From the NCBI GenBank assembly GCA_029986255.1, contig DALTYD010000044.1, positions 1-5,078 of the forward strand: DNA of 5,078 nucleotides, in the 5' to 3' direction. Shown piece after piece: positions 1 through 5,078 of the stretch. Below the pieces are notes generated by a model. It made no database searches. It saw only the letters and a list, made by a program, of their open reading frames with translations, and was not told where the DNA came from. The translations under genes and the position numbers were made by a program. Position 1 is the stretch's first letter. Each line of letters begins with the position of its first letter. Source of the DNA: Methanocorpusculum sp. (GTDB lineage Archaea > Halobacteriota > Methanomicrobia > Methanomicrobiales > Methanocorpusculaceae).

Positions 1-127
1 ACAAATGAAACATAGCGAATACACGACACGCACATATGTTCCATGATGTTGTTGCACCAAAGGCAGTCGGATCTTCCAGAGGAATAAATAATTATAAATA
101 ATGCATAAAAATCAAGAAATTTCAAAG

Positions 128-133
128 AAAAAA
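128..133 (-). terminator. T-tract terminator candidate for MATE
   Basis: A run of six T on the minus strand lies about 35 bases after the MATE stop codon, in very AT-rich sequence with no strong hairpin. Archaeal RNA polymerase commonly stops at T-tracts without a stem, so this is the best visible candidate. Confidence 0.35.
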
Positions 134-166
134 CATTGTAATATCATTCTTCTATGCTGAATTATT

Positions 167-1534
167 TCAGATTGCAAGGTTTTTTCTTTTCCATTCACCC
201 TTGCTATAGAAGTAGAAATCACAGATACACATAATAATTGAACCACAAACGATTGCATACCATATGTACTGGATGGGATATTCAAAATAAGCGAAAAAGG
301 CTGAAAAAACAACCTGTGTACAGATTTGTCCAGAAATTGCTGAGTACATGCCAGCCCGCGTCATACCAGCACCGTTCATTGCAAATCCAAGCGTCATTGC
401 AATAGCAATAATAAAATATGAAAGGGGAATGATATGCATAAACATCACACCATAAACCAAAGATTCACCATCCGCACCAAAAAATATCAGAAGATTCTCA
501 GCGTTCAGATAATAGAAGACAGCAACAATCATCATGAAAAATGCATTAACAACAGCTGCATATCTAACTGAAAGTTCCGCACGCTCAACTGCCCCAGCAC
601 CAAGATTCTGACCAACCATAACGGAAATTGCTGTACAAAATCCCATCACAATAACGAGACCAAGCATATCAAGACGAGTTGAAATACCATATGCAGCAAC
701 CGCAGCCGCTCCATAGAAAAAAGAAACAATCGATGTCATCAACAAGAAGCCAAAACTCCGCACACCACTCTGGATTGCACATGGAATTGTAATCAGAATA
801 ATATCTTTAATCAGCTGAGGTTCAAACGTCCATATGTTCGGAAATCTGACAGGATTGTTTTGAAATGATGGATAAAGATAGATAATGGCAAGAAGTAAAA
901 GAATGCCTGTTGCACGAGATAGAATAGATGCATACGCTGATCCGGCTATTCCCAATGCTGGAAAAATTCCAAAACCCAAAATCAAAATCGGGTTCAAAAC
1001 GATATTGACAGTGTTTACAGCAATCATAGCACACATAGGAGTCCATGAATCACCACAACTCTGAAATGCCGTAACAATGGTCATAAGACAGTTCATAACA
1101 AAAAGACCAATGAGCATTGGGCGCAAAAATTTTGCACCTTCAACAAGAGAACCATGGTTTGCTCCAAATAGGAAAAGAAGTTTTTCAGACCAGAAAAATC
1201 CGATAACTGCAATTATTAAGGAGAGGATAAGTGACAAATACAGTGAATGTGCAAGGATTACCGGAATTCTATCATATCGTTCCAAGCCATAGGCACGCGA
1301 TATGAATGCAGAGGTTGCAGTGACAAGACCAAACAATACAGTGGTTAAGACCATGATGATCGAGATGCTCATCATTCCACCCACGATTGCATCCTGACCG
1401 AGATGACCAATGAAGTACATGTCCACTACTTCAAGAACACTCTGAAGAAGGTTGCTAAGGATGATGGGCGAGGCAATGATGATAAGAGCTTTTAGTATAT
1501 TCCCCTCAGTAGCTATATTCTCCCGTTCGATCAT
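167..1534 (-). CDS. MATE family multidrug/Na+ (H+) antiporter
   Basis: An integral membrane exporter of the multidrug and toxic compound extrusion family (NorM/DinF/PfMATE type, COG0534), expected to exchange Na+ or H+ for organic cations across the cytoplasmic membrane. The 455-residue length is normal for the family. Seen in the sequence: about twelve hydrophobic segments in two pseudo-repeats; the TM1 block PIILSNLLQ then VVDMYFIGHLG (residues 23-46), whose Asp38 matches the conserved TM1 acidic residue of PfMATE; SRAYGLERYD after TM2; and, in the second half, STRLDMLG and the family signature GQNLGAG. It ends in a short basic tail (SKGEWKRKN). I chose the ATG at 1534, which leaves about 20 residues before TM1. 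An ATG at 1546 and a TTG at 1564 are also in frame, but they overlap the likely TATA box. No Shine-Dalgarno site is visible. It is divergent from the phosphoesterase gene. The substrate cannot be read from sequence. Family certain; start moderately sure. Confidence 0.93.
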   Translation of the reverse strand: MIERENIATEGNILKALIIIASPIILSNLLQSVLEVVDMYFIGHLGQDAIVGGMMSISIIMVLTTVLFGLVTATSAFISRAYGLERYDRIPVILAHSLYLSLILSLIIAVIGFFWSEKLLFLFGANHGSLVEGAKFLRPMLIGLFVMNCLMTIVTAFQSCGDSWTPMCAMIAVNTVNIVLNPILILGFGIFPALGIAGSAYASILSRATGILLLLAIIYLYPSFQNNPVRFPNIWTFEPQLIKDIILITIPCAIQSGVRSFGFLLMTSIVSFFYGAAAVAAYGISTRLDMLGLVIVMGFCTAISVMVGQNLGAGAVERAELSVRYAAVVNAFFMMIVAVFYYLNAENLLIFFGADGESLVYGVMFMHIIPLSYFIIAIAMTLGFAMNGAGMTRAGMYSAISGQICTQVVFSAFFAYFEYPIQYIWYAIVCGSIIMCICDFYFYSKGEWKRKNLAI

Positions 1535-1547
1535 AGGCTTGTACATG

Positions 1548-1562
1548 TATATTTTTAAAAGC
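1548..1562 (-). promoter_or_regulatory. Candidate TATA box for the MATE gene
   Basis: On the minus strand this reads GCTTTTAAAAATATA, a good archaeal TATA-box candidate. Its centre lies about 21-24 bases before the ATG at 1534, slightly closer than the usual 26 or so. That would imply a leaderless or nearly leaderless mRNA and argues against the in-frame upstream starts at 1546 and 1564. Prediction from spacing only. Confidence 0.35.
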
Positions 1563-1620
1563 AATAAGAATCATGCTTATCCACACCAACGAGATTATGT
1601 GTTTTAGGAAATAACTGTAC

Positions 1621-1630
1621 TTTTTTATAC
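1621..1630 (+). promoter_or_regulatory. Candidate TATA box for the phosphoesterase gene
   Basis: TTTTTTATAC preceded by GAAATAACTG resembles an archaeal TATA box with a purine-rich upstream element. The predicted transcript start near 1650 would give a leader of about 25 bases. The leader lacks a clear Shine-Dalgarno site; only a weak GAGAA stands before the AT run at the ATG. Confidence 0.35.
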
Positions 1631-1675
1631 CAGTATTTTCTGAAACTTCATAACCAAAGCCGAGAAATATATATA

Positions 1676-2341
1676 ATGATGATTAGCTTTGTATTTATTA
1701 CAGATATACATGGGAAGTATGACATAATCCCAAAAATATTCGAGAAGGAAGACCCAAATTATGTTCTTATCGGGGGAGATCTGACAGATGGGGGACCACT
1801 TAATGAAGTAATTCCAGCACTTAAGAAGATTCCCGTTCCAACATTTGTCATTCCTGGAAACTGTGATCCAAAGGAGCTCATTCAAGTGCTTGATACATCG
1901 ACTTCAAACGCGATCTCTTTGCATAAAAAAAGCATTGAACTTGGAAATATTACAATAACAGGGTTTGGAGGATCAAACACAACACCATTCAATACACAGT
2001 TTGAAATGCCTGAAAAGGAGATTGAAGTGGGGTTGGAAGAAACTCTTAATGGGAAAAAGAAGAACCGCTGGAATATTTTGTTGACGCATACACCACCCTA
2101 TGGTGCCTTGGATGGGATCTGTGAAGATGGGTCAATGCATGTGGGCTCCACATCTATTGCTGCAGTGATCCAGGATTTTGATATTATCTGTTGTGGTCAC
2201 ATTCATGAACAAAAAGGCATTATGGAGTGTAAACAACGAATCTGTGTAAATCCAGGACCTGCTTTAGAAGGAAATTACGCAATAATCACACTTGGTGATG
2301 AGAAGGAACCGGTAATAAAACTGAGCAATATATATATATAA
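1676..2341 (+). CDS. Calcineurin-like metallophosphoesterase, Icc-related (COG2129 type)
   Basis: A 221-residue single-domain phosphoesterase of the calcineurin-like superfamily, closest by motif pattern to the archaeal Icc-related group. All metal-site motifs are present in order: DIHG (Asp10, His12), GGDLTD (Asp35), GNCD (Asn62; Cys where GNHD proteins have His), LTHTPP (His138) and GHIHE (His175, His177). They are followed by the VNPGP segment and a final GNYAIITL strand typical of this group. These residues should bind two divalent metals (often Mn/Fe/Ni) and hydrolyse a phosphomonoester or phosphodiester; the substrate is unknown. It is cytoplasmic, with no signal peptide or membrane segment. 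Two adjacent ATG codons (1676, 1679) could start it, and both fit the family N-terminus, which goes directly into the first beta strand. Both ends of the gene sit in alternating AT tracts, and the last residues (NIYI) are encoded by one. It is convergent with the CYTH gene, 52 bases away. Family sure; biological role unknown. Confidence 0.93.
   Translation: MMISFVFITDIHGKYDIIPKIFEKEDPNYVLIGGDLTDGGPLNEVIPALKKIPVPTFVIPGNCDPKELIQVLDTSTSNAISLHKKSIELGNITITGFGGSNTTPFNTQFEMPEKEIEVGLEETLNGKKKNRWNILLTHTPPYGALDGICEDGSMHVGSTSIAAVIQDFDIICCGHIHEQKGIMECKQRICVNPGPALEGNYAIITLGDEKEPVIKLSNIYI
2328..2340. repeat. Alternating AT microsatellite over the phosphoesterase stop codon
   Basis: Thirteen bases of perfect alternating A/T encode the last two codons and the first two bases of the stop codon of the phosphoesterase gene. 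A GA-rich stretch follows (2341-2357). A one-unit length change would shift the frame and alter the stop. Confidence 0.7.
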
Positions 2342-2382
2342 GATAGGGAGAGAGAAAGTAAAACAATAACATAAATTTTCAC

Positions 2383-2388
2383 AAAAAA
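2383..2388 (-). terminator. T-tract terminator candidate for the CYTH gene
   Basis: A run of six T on the minus strand begins six bases after the CYTH stop codon, in the convergent gap. No convincing stem precedes it, so this is a T-tract-only prediction. Confidence 0.35.
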
Positions 2389-2390
2389 TT

Positions 2391-2410
2391 ATTTTATTTC
2401 ATTTTTTTTT
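2391..2410 (+). terminator. T-rich terminator zone for the phosphoesterase gene
   Basis: About 50-70 bases after the phosphoesterase stop, the plus strand has successive T-tracts ending in a run of nine T (2402-2410). The zone overlaps the last codons of the convergent CYTH gene, whose lysine codons supply the A-tract on the other strand. It fits stem-independent archaeal termination. Inferred from composition. Confidence 0.4.
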
Positions 2411-2960
2411 CACGAACGTCAAGCAAAATTTCAAGATAGGATTTGGTAAGGCGCTCACCAGAGATACCAACCGTATTAACAACGTTTTCAATAGCTGCCG
2501 CTGCTTCGGCTTCCGTGAGAGAAAAATCAGCTTCAATCTCAGCGAAGGTTCCAACTTCTGCGACAGTATCCAGTGTAACAATGGTTTTTTTACATTGATA
2601 GATCTCACGGTGCTTGACAACTTCCGCAGTTTTTTTGAAGTTCAGTTTTTCAAGGATGGCGGCAAACTGTTCTCCAGAGGAGATGTCAACAATGATCTCT
2701 TCGCGAGCTTTTAACCCGTTACAGTCGATCTTTGGACCTTTATAGGTGACTGTAGGAGGGATGGATTTACCAAATATCTGGTTTCTGGTAAAACGGAGAC
2801 GAAAAGCCTCATCAGTTACGGAGAGGTCTTTGTGAGGAGCGTTGTAGTAGATATCGTACTCATCCTGTTCGGCTATGAGAGGAGATCCATTTTTTTTGAG
2901 ATTTTCGCGGAGAGGCGCAAGTGCAGGAACTTTTACTTTGATTTCTATCTCCAATGCCAT
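2394..2960 (-). CDS. CYTH domain protein (CyaB-like class IV cyclase / triphosphatase family)
   Basis: A 188-residue protein that is a complete CYTH triphosphate tunnel domain, of the branch usually named class IV adenylate cyclase (CyaB). Visible landmarks: the N-terminal ExExK signature EIEIK (Glu4, Glu6, Lys8), then basic and acidic pairs that would line the tunnel: FRLR (Arg54, Arg56), TYKGPK (Lys74), KAREE (Lys84, Arg86), VKHREIY (Lys116, Arg118), LDTV (Asp131) and the acidic strand FAEIEA (Glu141, Glu143). The SYLEILL helix near the C-terminus is typical of this branch. CYTH enzymes act on triphosphates with metal help: some make cAMP, others hydrolyse inorganic triphosphate or thiamine triphosphate. 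Sequence alone does not decide which; a triphosphatase is at least as likely as a cyclase in an archaeon. The ATG at 2960 places EIEIK right at the N-terminus, as expected. There is no Shine-Dalgarno site; the mRNA is probably leaderless. The 3' end carries an A9 run. Confidence 0.93.
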   Translation of the reverse strand: MALEIEIKVKVPALAPLRENLKKNGSPLIAEQDEYDIYYNAPHKDLSVTDEAFRLRFTRNQIFGKSIPPTVTYKGPKIDCNGLKAREEIIVDISSGEQFAAILEKLNFKKTAEVVKHREIYQCKKTIVTLDTVAEVGTFAEIEADFSLTEAEAAAAIENVVNTVGISGERLTKSYLEILLDVREKKMK

Positions 2961-2980
2961 GATAATTACTCAAACGTGAG

Positions 2981-2990
2981 GGGATATAAG
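2981..2990 (-). promoter_or_regulatory. Candidate TATA box for the CYTH gene (leaderless start)
   Basis: The minus strand reads CTTATATCCC, centred about 26 bases before the CYTH start codon. This is the canonical distance from TATA box to transcript start, so the mRNA would begin at or next to the A of the ATG. It fits the lack of any Shine-Dalgarno site. Confidence 0.5.
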
Positions 2991-3007
2991 AGTAGATGAT
3001 TTTAACG

Positions 3008-3017
3008 TTCCTAGGAA
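3008..3017. promoter_or_regulatory. Perfect 10-base palindrome upstream of the CYTH promoter
   Basis: TTCCTAGGAA is perfectly self-complementary and contains CTAG, a tetranucleotide that is rare in many prokaryotic genomes. It sits about 18 bases upstream of the CYTH TATA candidate, where an archaeal activator or a dimeric regulator could bind. Operator status is a guess. Confidence 0.25.
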
Positions 3018-3186
3018 AAATGGATTAATAAAAAAATATACCGATATATAAATCAAATATCCTGAAAAATATATGTATTTTTTTCACTGAATGTTGACAT
3101 TTATAGGATAATATGAAATTTTTAAGAATATAGATACATAATGAAATTCTGGGAAAACTCTCTTAATGTATAAGTGCGCATAATAT

Positions 3187-3191
3187 AAGGA
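3187..3191 (+). promoter_or_regulatory. Shine-Dalgarno site of the FKBP gene
   Basis: AAGGA lies six bases before the ATG at 3198 and is complementary to part of the conserved 3' end of archaeal 16S rRNA. It supports this start and implies a leadered mRNA. It is the only clear ribosome-binding site in the window. Confidence 0.6.
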
Positions 3192-3197
3192 ACTTGT

Positions 3198-3905
3198 ATG
3201 GCTATTGAAAATGGCGACTATATTAGGCTCAATTACACTGGCTCCGTGAATGGGAATACGTTCGATACGACTAATGCTGAACTGGCAAAGAAAGCGGGGA
3301 TATTTCGTGAAAATGCAATGTACAACCCAATCGTAGTGAAGGTTGGAGCTGGCCATGTACTTCCGGGCTTGGATGAAGATCTCATTGGAAAGGAAATTGG
3401 AAAAGAATACACCATTATTATCCCTGCTGAAAAAGCATTTGGTGAACATAAAAAAGATGAGGTAAAGGCTGTTGACAAAAGAGCATTGCCACAAAAGGTA
3501 TCAATACTTGAACGGGTAAGGGTTGATGGACGAGAAGGTGTTGTAATAAACAAGATTGGCAATCGCTACCTACTGGATTTTAACCATCCACTTGCTGGTA
3601 AAGAAGTCACCTATATATACAAAATTGAGGAAATAGTCGAAGATACACTAGAGAGACTTTCAGGAACAATTCGCCTCTTTACAGGTCGAGCAATGAACGT
3701 TAACAACGCACACAGACAATTTGTTTCAGTGGAGATTCCTCCAATGATGGCTATGTATAACCAAAATTGGATGATGACTAAATACATGATCACACAAGAA
3801 GCTTTTGATCTGTTCCCTGAAATTGAGTCAGTCAAGTTCATTGAAACCTTTCCACGCACAAACATCAAAGATAATGAATCAACAGAAGAAAAGAAAAAAG
3901 AGTAG
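3198..3905 (+). CDS. Long-type archaeal FKBP peptidyl-prolyl cis-trans isomerase (SlyD-like)
   Basis: A 235-residue FKBP-type prolyl isomerase and chaperone, cytoplasmic (no signal peptide or membrane segment). Domains in order: the first FKBP strands with YIRLNYTG and FDTT (residues 8-25); a family-typical extra loop with AGIF...MYNP (33-44); the core VKVGAGHVLPGLDEDLIG (47-64) and YTIIIPAEKAFGE (71-83), where Leu58 replaces the Trp of human FKBP12; an inserted flap (IF) domain at about 84-130, ending in the hallmark LDFNHPLAGKEV; the closing core strand to about 147; then an extra C-terminal domain (148-235) found in archaeal long FKBPs but not in bacterial SlyD. There is no His-rich tail as in E. 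coli SlyD; it ends in a Lys/Glu-rich tail. The C-terminal domain has a Met-rich patch (183-197). The role is folding and proline isomerisation of nascent or unfolded proteins. ATG 3198 is supported by AAGGA. It is a single transcription unit as far as visible. Confidence 0.95.
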   Translation: MAIENGDYIRLNYTGSVNGNTFDTTNAELAKKAGIFRENAMYNPIVVKVGAGHVLPGLDEDLIGKEIGKEYTIIIPAEKAFGEHKKDEVKAVDKRALPQKVSILERVRVDGREGVVINKIGNRYLLDFNHPLAGKEVTYIYKIEEIVEDTLERLSGTIRLFTGRAMNVNNAHRQFVSVEIPPMMAMYNQNWMMTKYMITQEAFDLFPEIESVKFIETFPRTNIKDNESTEEKKKE

Positions 3906-4100
3906 TACTAATAAAATAACAACCGGATAATCGATATATTTATTCTAGGTATTTCAGAAAAGTAAAGGAAAAAATATCACTTTGTTACAGAGAATAATGA
4001 TAAGGAAATTAACAAAAAATAATGATGTTGTCATTTATTAAAAACACATGGAGAAATACCAGATACAAAAGATAATTCTCATTCATAAACAGATTAAATC
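3906..4100. other. AT-rich stretch after FKBP, no intact gene
   Basis: Very AT-rich, with no gene, tRNA, C/D-box pair or strong hairpin that I can support. One plus-strand frame (mod-3 phase of 3949) stays open from 3949 to a TAA at 4039-4041, then from 4042 to a TGA at 4105-4107, with a 19-codon ATG frame at 4048. These could be the decayed front part of the remnant that follows, one frameshift away, or chance. No clear FKBP terminator hairpin is seen; termination is perhaps at the T-rich run around 3937-3945. Confidence 0.45.
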
Positions 4101-4499
4101 ATGGTGAATAATATATTTTTAAAAATGGAAGAAAGCACAAATATCTTGCATATATTAGATAAATCAAGAAAAGAAATATTTCTAATGCACCCATCTAATA
4201 TGCACAATCAGTATAAATAATTGTCACTGAAATCCATGCAAACATCCCAAGACATCCTTAACATCTATTTGAAAGGAATATAGGATGTTACAAGGCATGA
4301 AAAATATAAACAAGAAATTTTTTTAGATTTATTGAAAAAATATCATCTCGCTTACCCAATTGAGAATAGATTTTTCTGGACAACAAAAACTACACCTAAT
4401 CTCATGAAAAAAAATTATCCATCACACGAAATATGTCCAAATCTTATAAAAATATATAATCAACTCATTAAAGGAGATACGAGAATAAAAATAGGATAA
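4101..4499 (+). pseudogene. Interrupted reading frame, probable remnant of an unrecognised small gene
   Basis: From an ATG at 4101 to a TAA at 4497-4499 a single frame of 133 codons has only two internal stops, TAA at 4218-4220 and TAG at 4281-4283. In DNA this AT-rich a stop is expected roughly every 12 codons, and the other plus-strand frames do show stops often. The last segment is open for 71 codons and reads like real protein, with blocks such as RHEKYKQEIFLDLLKKYHL, PIENRFFWTTK and HEICPNLIKIYNQLIKG (mixed charged, aromatic, Cys, His, Pro). The first segment (39 codons) has NILHILDKSRKEIFL. I recognise no family and assign no function. There is no Shine-Dalgarno site at 4101. Alternatives: two short separate genes, a sequencing error, a stop-recoding event at the TAG, or chance. 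If a gene, it is convergent with the protease gene, and its end lies about 10 bases from the hairpin there. Confidence 0.4.
4147..4204. repeat. Inverted repeat inside the interrupted frame
   Basis: The arms TGCATATATTAGA (4147-4159) and TCTAATATGCA (4194-4204) are complementary apart from a two-base bulge. A second partial copy, TCTAATGCA (4180-4188), could pair with the same left arm. The loop contains the small palindrome AGAAATATTTCT. Because it is nearly all A/T, folding would be weak and it may be chance. Confidence 0.3.
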
Positions 4500-4525
4500 A
4501 AGAGATAAAGCTGATGTATACAGCT
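4500..4525 (-). terminator. Hairpin and T-rich tail after the protease gene
   Basis: On the minus strand, 16 bases after the protease stop, AGCTG (4525-4521) and CAGCT (4513-4509) form a five-pair stem with a seven-base loop. It can be extended by G-T pairs and is followed by TTATCTCTTTTAT. This resembles an intrinsic terminator for the protease transcript. The tail is interrupted T-rich, not a pure T run. Confidence 0.5.
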
Positions 4526-4540
4526 CCCTCTTATCTTATC

Positions 4541-4984
4541 TCATCCCAATACCTCAATTCTCTCAATATCTCTCTCTTGCACACATCGCACAATCTCTGC
4601 AACACCTCGTTCAACATCTACACTCAACTCTTCCTTAGGACTCATACATGCAGGCTGTACACCAACAATCACAATCTTATCCACAGTACCCATTAAAAAT
4701 CGAACTAGAAGGAACAGCACCATCATATGTGTTCCGATTGCCATATCACAAATCATCTCCTCAGGAATCCGTCGCACAGAACCCGCAAGAAGACCCATCT
4801 CTGCTGCATCCACGATTATTAAGGTATCTGCACGCTTTACTGCATTTGTAAAATTCTCGGGAGCATTACCACAATTATACGCAGCAACACCGGGAAGATC
4901 TAGAGCCATAATCTGCTCCGCAACGGCAGGCCCTATACCATCATCACCATGCAAAGGATTTCCAACACCAAAAATAATAATCAT
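4541..4984 (-). CDS. hycI: Hydrogenase maturation protease, HycI type
   Basis: A 147-residue endopeptidase that removes the C-terminal tail from the large subunit of a [NiFe] hydrogenase after nickel insertion, the last step of active-site assembly. It matches E. coli HycI along its length from memory: the opening GVGNPLHGDDGIGPAVAEQ, NCGNAPEN, LIIVDAAEMG, GTHMM and VIVGVQP. The nickel-sensing residues expected in this family are present as Asp15, Asp59 and His86. In methanogens the HycI branch is expected to serve membrane-bound Ech-like hydrogenases, while F420-reducing hydrogenase has its own protease (FrhD); the exact substrate here is inference, and no hydrogenase gene is in the window. 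Start: the ATG at 4984 puts the first beta strand (MIIIFGVGN) at the N-terminus. The longer frame to 5062 runs through the tRNA gene and is not real. No Shine-Dalgarno site or separate promoter is visible, and the gene begins 20 bases after tRNA-Gly. Confidence 0.93.
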   Translation of the reverse strand: MIIIFGVGNPLHGDDGIGPAVAEQIMALDLPGVAAYNCGNAPENFTNAVKRADTLIIVDAAEMGLLAGSVRRIPEEMICDMAIGTHMMVLFLLVRFLMGTVDKIVIVGVQPACMSPKEELSVDVERGVAEIVRCVQERDIERIEVLG

Positions 4985-5004
4985 AGAATAGAAATCAGGA
5001 AAAA

Positions 5005-5076
5005 TGCATCGACCGGGACTCGAACCCGAGTTTAGGCGTTGGCAACGCCTAGTGATAACCACTACACTATCGATGC
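5005..5076 (-). tRNA. tRNA-Gly (anticodon GCC)
   Basis: Read on the minus strand, this 72-base cloverleaf is complete. The acceptor stem GCATCGA/TCGATGC has seven Watson-Crick pairs and discriminator A. There is a short D arm, GTG/CAC, with the loop containing AGTGGTTA. The anticodon stem AGGCG/CGCCT closes the loop TTGCCAA, giving anticodon GCC, which reads GGC and GGU glycine codons. The variable loop is AAAC. The T arm TCGGG/CCCGG (one T-G pair) holds TTCGAGT. The 3' CCA is not encoded and must be added by CCA-transferase. No intron. Its promoter lies beyond the right edge. A T5 run follows the discriminator directly. Confidence 0.97.
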
Positions 5077-5078
5077 AA

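Larger units (their letters stand above)
2961..3197. other. Divergent AT-rich control region between CYTH and FKBP
   Basis: This 237-base non-coding stretch must hold the promoters of both flanking genes. Besides the CYTH TATA box and the palindrome, it has several possible TATA boxes for FKBP (TTTATA near 3100, TTTTTAAG near 3119, ATGTATAA near 3166); I cannot choose between them. An all-AT hairpin (arms 3065-3071 and 3076-3082, loop TATG) is followed by further T and might act as a terminator or only reflect composition. I found no credible C/D-box RNA or small gene. Confidence 0.6.

Noticed and set aside
2..46. Plus-strand frame entering from the left edge and ending at TGA 44-46
   Set aside because: Only about 14 codons are visible, with no recognisable motif. 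It could be the tail of a gene but cannot be supported.
1535..1564. MATE start at TTG 1564 or ATG 1546
   Set aside because: These codons overlap the best TATA candidate and add residues not typical of the family. Kept only as alternatives.
2994..3064. C/D-box sRNA (AGATGAT near 2994, CTGA near 3062)
   Set aside because: The C box departs from RUGAUGA, no C'/D' pair was found, and no terminal stem is visible.
3084..3868. Long minus-strand open frames opposite the FKBP gene (3084-3494, 3233-3562, 3611-3868)
   Set aside because: They lie antisense to a clear FKBP gene, show no family motif, and are explained as shadows of its codon usage.
4241..4288. Repeated ACATC units (4242, 4252, 4261) and a seven-pair stem ACATCCT/AGGATGT (4252-4258 with 4282-4288) as a regulatory RNA or iterons
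   Set aside because: The spacing is irregular (10 then 9), the stem is short with a 23-base loop, and they lie within the probable gene remnant. Chance is a sufficient explanation.
4985..5062. N-terminal extension of the protease to an ATG at 5062
   Set aside because: The 26 extra codons are translated tRNA-Gly sequence and spacer. The family N-terminus fits the ATG at 4984 exactly.

Overview
The window looks like a piece of a methanogenic euryarchaeal chromosome, probably Methanomicrobiales or a close relative (inference). The signs are a long archaeal FKBP isomerase with an inserted flap domain, an Icc-related phosphoesterase and a CYTH protein of archaeal type, a HycI-type hydrogenase maturation protease, a tRNA gene without an encoded CCA end, TATA-like boxes close to start codons, and a near absence of Shine-Dalgarno sites. 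The DNA is AT-rich, most strongly between genes. I see no CRISPR array, insertion sequence or integrase.

Layout from left to right: (1) 1-166 is mostly intergenic, with a possible unsupported frame running off the left edge on the minus strand. (2) 167-1534, minus: a MATE-family multidrug/Na+ antiporter. (3) 1676-2341, plus: a metallophosphoesterase, divergent from MATE. (4) 2394-2960, minus: a CYTH (CyaB-like/triphosphatase) protein, convergent with the phosphoesterase; the two share a short T-rich terminator zone. (5) 2961-3197: a divergent, very AT-rich control region. (6) 3198-3905, plus: the long FKBP-type peptidyl-prolyl isomerase, the only gene here with a visible ribosome-binding site. 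(7) 3906-4540: about 630 bases with no intact gene. Its right-hand two thirds hold one plus-strand frame interrupted by only two stop codons, best read as the remnant of an unrecognised small gene. (8) 4541-4984, minus: the hydrogenase maturation protease. (9) 5005-5076, minus: tRNA-Gly(GCC), ending 20 bases before the protease start codon.

Most genes seem to be single transcription units with unrelated household roles: drug/ion export, phosphoester hydrolysis, triphosphate chemistry and protein folding. The one likely transcriptional link is tRNA-Gly to the protease gene, because the 20-base gap has no room for a separate promoter. No complete new system is visible. The parts most worth a second look are the interrupted reading frame at 4101-4499, the tRNA-hycI junction, and the methionine-rich patch in the FKBP C-terminal domain.
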